Below are positions 54,723 to 58,961 of a stretch of DNA of 58,961 bases, one piece after another; position 1 is the stretch's first letter, and every line of letters starts with the position of its first letter. The translations under genes and the position numbers were made by a program. Origin of the DNA: a bacterium (lineage in GTDB: Bacteria > AUK180); the NCBI GenBank assembly GCA_023144005.1, contig JAGLGN010000010.1:1-58961 (forward strand), read 5' to 3'. The notes below the pieces were generated by a model that was not told the origin of the DNA, searched no databases, and was given only the letters and a program-made list of their open reading frames with translations.

Positions 54723-56453
54723 GTGAAGAAGTACGGACAGCTATGGCGTTTTTCCAAACTCATTCGTCCCTATTGGGGCAATATAGTCCAGTCGATAGTT
54801 CTTGGAATAATAATCACCATACTCTCTCTTCCGATCCCATGGTTCACAAAGATCCTTATTGACACGGTTTATCCTGAAAGCAATGTAGATCTCCTGTATT
54901 TCATTCTGCTTACACTGCTTTTATTTTCTGTTGTGCAGGCACTTTTTAATTTCCTCAGAAATTATTTTATGTATAGCCTAGGCCTTAAGATGTGGACAGA
55001 GCTTCAATTCAAGTTCTTTAAACACCTTTTAAAGCTTTCCTTCAATTTTTTCGATTCAAGGAAAGTTGGAGAGGTCATGTCGAGATTTCAGGACGCGGGA
55101 GAATCTCTCTACCGGATCATGGACATAATTAACCGTGTCATCATGAGTACACTTTCGATAATAATTTTCCCTGTGATTATCTTTTTAATAAACTGGAAGC
55201 TCGCACTTATCGCAATCTGCCTGATACCCGTGGATGCACTGGTCTTCTTCTATACCAATAAATACATACATAAATTTTCTAAAAAGGCAGTAGAAGCGGG
55301 GGCAGAGCTTTCCGCAAAGAATTTCGAAACGCTTTCAGGCATCCGGACGGTTCAATCGCTGAAGATAGAGAAGCAGATAACCGGCAAGATAAAAAGCCTC
55401 TATTCCGAAATGCTTAATGCGCGCTTAAAGACAGGTCTTTTACAAAACGGCTCCCAGATGGCTCTCGGAGTAATAAGGGCGGTCACGCGCTTTTTATACA
55501 TGTGGTTCGGCTGGGTCCAGATACTCAACGGCGATCTGACCCTTGGGAAATACCTCGCTTTCACCATGTTCATCGGCTACCTTTATGATCCTTTGAGACA
55601 GCTCGTTACCCTCAGTCAGGACATTCAGATAACCCTTATCCACACCGGAAGGTTCTTTGAGTTCTATGACATTAAACCGAAGATACATGATACCTCTGAG
55701 GCAAAAGAGCTGCCGGAGAATATCAAAGGCGATATCGTATTCAAAGATGTGAATTTTTCCTATGAAAAGGGGCAAGCAATTTTGAAAAATATTAATATGA
55801 ATATCCCGCAAGGCAATACCGTAGCGCTCGTGGGAAAGAGCGGGGTCGGCAAATCTACTATCGCATGCCTTATTCAGAGATTTTACGATCCTGACTCAGG
55901 AAGCATACATATAGATGAGTATGATATAAAAAAAGTAAAGGTGGAATCTCTCCGAAGTAAGATGGGGACGGTGATGCAGGATCCGTTTCTGTTCTACGGG
56001 ACGATCCTTGATAATATCACGCTTGAAAGAGGGGCGATCGATATGCAAAGAGTGAAGAAGGCCGCCGAAATGGCGTATGCCGATACCTTTATTGAGGCAT
56101 TCCCCAAAGGTTACGATACGATCATCGGAGAGAGAGGACTCCGTCTTTCACAGGGACAAAAACAGAGGATAACCATTGCCCGGATCCTCTATGTTAATCC
56201 TTCGATCCTGATCATTGACGAGGGGACATCATCACTTGACCTTGAATCCGAACAGTATATCCAAAGTGCTTTAAAGAAGATCAGGAAGGGCCGTACGACC
56301 GTAGTTATAGCGCATCGCCTTTCTACGATCAAAGATGCGGATATTATATTCGTGATAGACGAAGGGACGATCAAGGAAAAAGGTACTCATGAAGAGCTCA
56401 TGGCGGATTCCGTGGTTTATAGAAACCTCTACGACCGTCTGACGGTGATATAA
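54723..56453 (+). CDS. ABC exporter, fused membrane and ATPase domains
   Basis: 576 aa from GTG 54723 (TAAGGAGGAG just upstream). Six membrane helices (~20-310), then an ATPase with Walker A GKSGVGKST (~378-386), signature LSQGQ in place of LSGGQ, Walker B ILIIDEG and H-loop AHRLST. No N-terminal C39 peptidase, so it cannot itself cleave a double-glycine leader. The helix-rich first half is of the type-IV (MsbA/lipid or peptide) exporter class. First gene of a four-gene operon with a HlyD-like protein, an AhpD-like protein and a metallopeptidase; a peptide substrate is inferred from context. Confidence 0.93.
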   Translation: MKKYGQLWRFSKLIRPYWGNIVQSIVLGIIITILSLPIPWFTKILIDTVYPESNVDLLYFILLTLLLFSVVQALFNFLRNYFMYSLGLKMWTELQFKFFKHLLKLSFNFFDSRKVGEVMSRFQDAGESLYRIMDIINRVIMSTLSIIIFPVIIFLINWKLALIAICLIPVDALVFFYTNKYIHKFSKKAVEAGAELSAKNFETLSGIRTVQSLKIEKQITGKIKSLYSEMLNARLKTGLLQNGSQMALGVIRAVTRFLYMWFGWVQILNGDLTLGKYLAFTMFIGYLYDPLRQLVTLSQDIQITLIHTGRFFEFYDIKPKIHDTSEAKELPENIKGDIVFKDVNFSYEKGQAILKNINMNIPQGNTVALVGKSGVGKSTIACLIQRFYDPDSGSIHIDEYDIKKVKVESLRSKMGTVMQDPFLFYGTILDNITLERGAIDMQRVKKAAEMAYADTFIEAFPKGYDTIIGERGLRLSQGQKQRITIARILYVNPSILIIDEGTSSLDLESEQYIQSALKKIRKGRTTVVIAHRLSTIKDADIIFVIDEGTIKEKGTHEELMADSVVYRNLYDRLTVI

Positions 56454-57137
56454 ATGGAAAGTAAAAAATACTTCGATATAACGAAAAAACTTGTTGTTTA
56501 TGTTCTCTGGTTATTCATCTTACTTCTGATATCGTTATTTGTTCTGACAAATATTTTTGAAGGAAGTGAGACCATTACCGTATCCGGAAATCTGTATCCG
56601 TCAAAGATGCAGTATATCAAAGATAAGGATGCGGCAGTAATAATAAAAGACGGGGAGAGGGTCATAAAGGGACAATCTCTAATTGCTGCTTCAGAGATAA
56701 AGTCCACGGACAAGATCATAATCGCTGAAATCAACGGAGAAGTCCACATCAGAGAGGCACTCGGGAAGGTTCGTGAGATCTTCATTTATGACCCTGATTC
56801 TTGGGAAGCAGAAGTATTTATTCCCGAAAACCAGCTGAACAGGATCAACACCGATTTGCAGACCATCGTTTTGATAAACGCGCTTTCGCATATGGACCAC
56901 GGCACAATTGACGGGAGATTGGCGAAGATAGGAAGGGTACCGATGCGCGGGGACATGCTGCCGGCGATATTTTACAATTCTACCGTTTCACTCTCCGGAG
57001 ATGCCCTGACAAAAATGATCGACAATAGAAGATTGTTCCCGGGCATGAGCGTTAAGTGCCGTATCGTTTTGAAAAGGGACAAGGTTTTTAAACTCTTTTA
57101 TGATAAGATGGTGAAAAAGGTGTTCTATGAAAATTGA
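56454..57137 (+). CDS. HlyD-like membrane-anchored accessory protein
   Basis: 227 aa starting 1 nt after the ABC stop. One N-terminal membrane segment (~11-33) is followed by an extracytoplasmic beta-rich region with short half-lipoyl-like motifs (KDGERVIKGQSLI, AEINGEVHIREALG) and a beta-barrel-like stretch (WEAEVFIPENQLNRI...) ending in FPGMSVKCRIVL, a common close in membrane-fusion proteins. It lacks the long alpha hairpin of full HlyD proteins. Most likely it couples the exporter to the periplasm or wall. The sequence match is weak; the call leans on architecture and position. Confidence 0.65.
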   Translation: MESKKYFDITKKLVVYVLWLFILLLISLFVLTNIFEGSETITVSGNLYPSKMQYIKDKDAAVIIKDGERVIKGQSLIAASEIKSTDKIIIAEINGEVHIREALGKVREIFIYDPDSWEAEVFIPENQLNRINTDLQTIVLINALSHMDHGTIDGRLAKIGRVPMRGDMLPAIFYNSTVSLSGDALTKMIDNRRLFPGMSVKCRIVLKRDKVFKLFYDKMVKKVFYEN

Positions 57138-57495
57138 TGATAGTATCCGTGAGAAAAAAAGGAAAGAACTGGCGGAAAAGTTCATAAGCGAGGTATCTGA
57201 GGTAAGTCCGGCGTTTTCGAAACATTTCAGCTGCTTCTGGAAGGACAAGAGATGTGGTGGAGCCATGCAGGATAAAGATAGAGAGCTCCTCATGCTTCTG
57301 GCTGGGCTCGTGGACAATTGCGAACCCTGCGTGAGATTTCACATGGCAAATGCGATGAAGCAGGGAGCTGCTGAAGCCGAGATCTTCGAGACCATTTCCG
57401 TAGCGGTGGTCATGTGTTCCGACCCCAATATCCATGAACACGTAAAATATTGTCTGAGTATTTATGAAAAATTTAAAAAGAATCTCATTAAATAA
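57127..57495 (+). CDS. AhpD-like (carboxymuconolactone decarboxylase family) CxxC protein
   Basis: 122 aa. The AhpD/CMD signature is present: CEPCVRFH, with C65, C68 and H72 (family pattern CxxC...H). This supports thiol-disulfide or peroxidase-type chemistry. Four other cysteines (C36, C43, C97, C109) are unusual for so small a member. It overlaps the HlyD-like gene by 11 nt and the peptidase by 32 nt. Next to a cysteine-rich peptide gene it could form, reduce or protect disulfides; this is inference. Confidence 0.85.
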   Translation: MKIDDSIREKKRKELAEKFISEVSEVSPAFSKHFSCFWKDKRCGGAMQDKDRELLMLLAGLVDNCEPCVRFHMANAMKQGAAEAEIFETISVAVVMCSDPNIHEHVKYCLSIYEKFKKNLIK

Positions 57496-58684
57496 CGACC
57501 TTCAATTATTGATATCTGCATATGGAGAGTTCCTGCGTGAATACGGCATTTTCCACCGCACTATGCTCGAATTCCCAAACACATTCGGCTACAATGAGAT
57601 CAAAAAAAGTATCGATAAGAATCTATCTGAGCTACGGCGATATTCACCCGATAGTAATCTTGAAAAACTTCTTCTACATCAGATGGAATTCGCTTATGGC
57701 GTATTTGAATGTTTTTCCGATTACTATTTCATGTTTCCTGAAAAACCAATCGACGAGCTGTTGAAAAAGATCTTCGGCAATTCAATACTTGATGATGCGG
57801 AAGAGATGATAAGGCACCTGGATTACAGGAAGATCTGGGATTATTACAAATTAGAGGACCGGTACTCGCATCAGCGGATCACCCTTTACAATAATGAACT
57901 GGACGAGAAGATCAGAAAAGTATTCGATCATATTAAAAGGAGCGCGGTCCAGTGGGGCGTGGAAAGGGATATTATTCCTGAAGGCCTTCAGATCGAGATC
58001 GAGCTGAGCTCTTTCGGCAACGGTTCAAATTACGATCCTGAAACTAAACGGATTGAGATAGACAGGAATTATTTTCTTGTTTTTTCCGATGGAGCTGAAA
58101 AGAAGATAAATCCCCTTCTCGTAATTCCTACTGTGTTTCATGAATTTTTCGGCCATGCATTGAACGGCGTATATTCTGAGCAATTACCGCTTCCTTTTCA
58201 GGCTGATTGGAACGCCGACCCTCAAATATTCAACAAATCAGTATCCGAGGGCATTGCCGGCATAGCTGCCGAATGGTCGCTTGAACTAATCGAAGAACGC
58301 AAGGATGAATTCAATATCAACGATCAGGATATCACCTATCTGAAAGAACTGCTTAAGATAAATCCGATCATGAGCATGATCAGCGGATATTTCGGGTATT
58401 TGAGATTTAAAGGAGCCGAGGATCCTGATTTCAACCCTACGGAAAAATTGATTGAGATATCAAATAACCGAGGTTTCGCGTACAATATGTCCCAGCAGCG
58501 AATTCCGGATATGCAGAAACTCATTTATCAAATATCTTCTTATCGCGGTAAATCCCTCGTGAGAAGCGTCTATAATGACCTCATAGCTCAAGGCAAAGAC
58601 GTGGCAACCGCCGACAAGGCAATTCTTTCTGCTAATTCCGGCCTTCACATCTATAAAGAACTTGTAGGATCGATCACTTCCTGA
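57464..58684 (+). CDS. HExxxH metallopeptidase, DUF1704/MATCAP-like
   Basis: 406 aa, no signal peptide or membrane segment. The active-site helix reads VFHEFFGHALNG: H226, E227 and H231 give HExxxH, one residue longer than HExxH. About 31 residues on, SVSEGIAGIAAEW (E262) matches in position and pattern the QEGLA motif that supplies the third ligand in DUF1704 ('QEGLA motif') proteins and in the related MATCAP tubulin carboxypeptidases. The intervening NG..S.QLPLPF also resembles that family's NG..QPL. An M3-type oligopeptidase with an inserted residue is the alternative. A peptide-trimming role in the export cassette is inferred. Confidence 0.78.
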   Translation: MKNLKRISLNNDLQLLISAYGEFLREYGIFHRTMLEFPNTFGYNEIKKSIDKNLSELRRYSPDSNLEKLLLHQMEFAYGVFECFSDYYFMFPEKPIDELLKKIFGNSILDDAEEMIRHLDYRKIWDYYKLEDRYSHQRITLYNNELDEKIRKVFDHIKRSAVQWGVERDIIPEGLQIEIELSSFGNGSNYDPETKRIEIDRNYFLVFSDGAEKKINPLLVIPTVFHEFFGHALNGVYSEQLPLPFQADWNADPQIFNKSVSEGIAGIAAEWSLELIEERKDEFNINDQDITYLKELLKINPIMSMISGYFGYLRFKGAEDPDFNPTEKLIEISNNRGFAYNMSQQRIPDMQKLIYQISSYRGKSLVRSVYNDLIAQGKDVATADKAILSANSGLHIYKELVGSITS

Positions 58685-58732
58685 AAATTACGCTTAGAAT
58701 TTCCTTTTGATTCAAAGGGAAAAAGTTCCACC

Positions 58733-58767
58733 AAAAAAAAAGGGGGACCGGAAAACCGATCCCCCTT
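58733..58767 (-). terminator. Intrinsic terminator of the Cys-rich peptide gene
   Basis: Minus-strand RNA: GGGGGAUCGG-UUUU-CCGGUCCCCC, a fully paired stem with one U-G pair, followed by a run of nine U. Read on the plus strand the same position is a C-A mismatch and the tail is TTAAAATTTT, so it is better suited to the minus-strand gene, though it may serve the peptidase operon too. Confidence 0.88.
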
Positions 58768-58794
58768 AAAATTTTCTCTAAGTATTAGTATTGA

Positions 58795-58961
58795 TTAGAG
58801 ATGTAAGAATTTGCTACGGCAACCGTACCAAGGACATGTTCCATTTCCTGAACCGCCCTGATCACCATTGTCGCCACAGAAGTTAGGATCTTCTGAGCAA
58901 AGTGCGCAAAGTGTAACTACAGCGTCATCAGCTTTCTTTCTTTCGGGTGTTGTGATAAATT
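58795..58961 (-). CDS. Small Cys/Gly-rich peptide, C-terminal part only (start outside window)
   Basis: The open frame from 58959 to the TAA at 58795-58797 gives 54 residues; the N-terminus lies beyond the window. A charged stretch (PERKKADDAVV) is followed by TLCALCSEDPNFCGD, a Gly/Asn-rich linker (NGDQGGSGNG) and TCPWYGCRSKFLHL. It has five Cys (two as CxxC), one Trp and seven Gly. This leader-plus-cysteine-core look is typical of secreted or ribosomally synthesised modified peptides. Its own strong terminator argues it is a real gene. It converges on the exporter-AhpD-peptidase operon, whose substrate it may be. No family recognised. Confidence 0.72.
   Translation of the reverse strand, partial: FITTPERKKADDAVVTLCALCSEDPNFCGDNGDQGGSGNGTCPWYGCRSKFLHL

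Noticed and set aside
57464-58684. Standard HExxH oligopeptidase (M3) assignment
   Set aside because: The sequence reads HEFFGH, with three residues between Glu and the second His. The downstream SEGIA fits DUF1704/MATCAP better, though M3 with an insertion is not fully excluded.

Overview
The window comes from a Gram-negative-type, probably anaerobic bacterium of a poorly characterised lineage. The signs are a complete Na+-type V-ATPase operon instead of an F-ATPase, a carbamate kinase with two unusual carbamoyltransferases, a giant surface protein of lamin-tail and FN3 modules ending in a sorting-like domain (VVYPNPYY near the start, KFALIK at the end), and very repeat-rich intergenic DNA. 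No 16S rRNA or ribosomal protein is present, so I do not assign a phylum. Promoters look like sigma-70 (TTGACA-17-TATAAT type).

Layout. 1-559: repeat-rich non-coding DNA. 560-8256 (minus): smpB, ssrA (tmRNA), an N-acetylmuramoyl-L-alanine amidase, murI, rph, a large radical-SAM protein and an ABC-F ATPase, packed with almost no spacing. 8577-9737 (plus): a TPP riboswitch controlling an AIR-synthase/HypE-like protein. 9942-13144 (minus): an HD-domain protein and two tandem sensor kinases. 13926-16987 (minus): arcC and two carbamoyltransferases. 17366-30634 (minus): one 4422-residue secreted protein containing a clostripain-type (C11) protease and many duplicated modules. 31670-41176 (minus): V-ATPase genes G-I-K-E-C-F-A-B-D and an unknown last gene. 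41251-48291 (minus): EutN-like protein, YmdB-like phosphoesterase, miaA-hfq-hflX-der-plsY-gpsA, HU, a MerR-type regulator and tRNA-Pro(GGG). 48503-52078 (minus): a GDSL hydrolase and an acyl-CoA synthetase. 52477-53904 (plus): a TPR protein bracketed by promoter-bearing direct repeats. 54723-58684 (plus): ABC exporter, membrane-anchored HlyD-like protein, AhpD-like CxxC protein and an HExxxH metallopeptidase. 58795-58961 (minus, running off the end): the C-terminal 54 residues of a small Cys/Gly-rich peptide with its own strong terminator.

The best candidate for an undescribed system is at the right end. The four genes at 54723-58684 overlap or abut, as in a peptide export/maturation operon, and they converge on the Cys-rich peptide gene. 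The peptidase does not carry HExxH. It has HExxxH followed by an SEGIA motif, which resembles the DUF1704/MATCAP (QEGLA) carboxypeptidase family. I propose a peptide secretion and processing cassette, possibly RiPP-like, with the peptide as substrate. This is inferred from gene context.

The intergenic DNA is the second theme. It holds a 269-271 bp MITE-like element with ~29 bp terminal inverted repeats (three copies, one expanded to 646 bp, and solo ends), a second dispersed repeat whose hairpin shows compensatory base changes between copies, 7-bp-periodic arrays (CCTCNAN, TGGACAA, GTGAATA) that run up to or into gene stop codons, a set of 7-bp-stem/3-nt-loop palindromes with unrelated stems, and a 78-79 bp promoter-carrying direct repeat.
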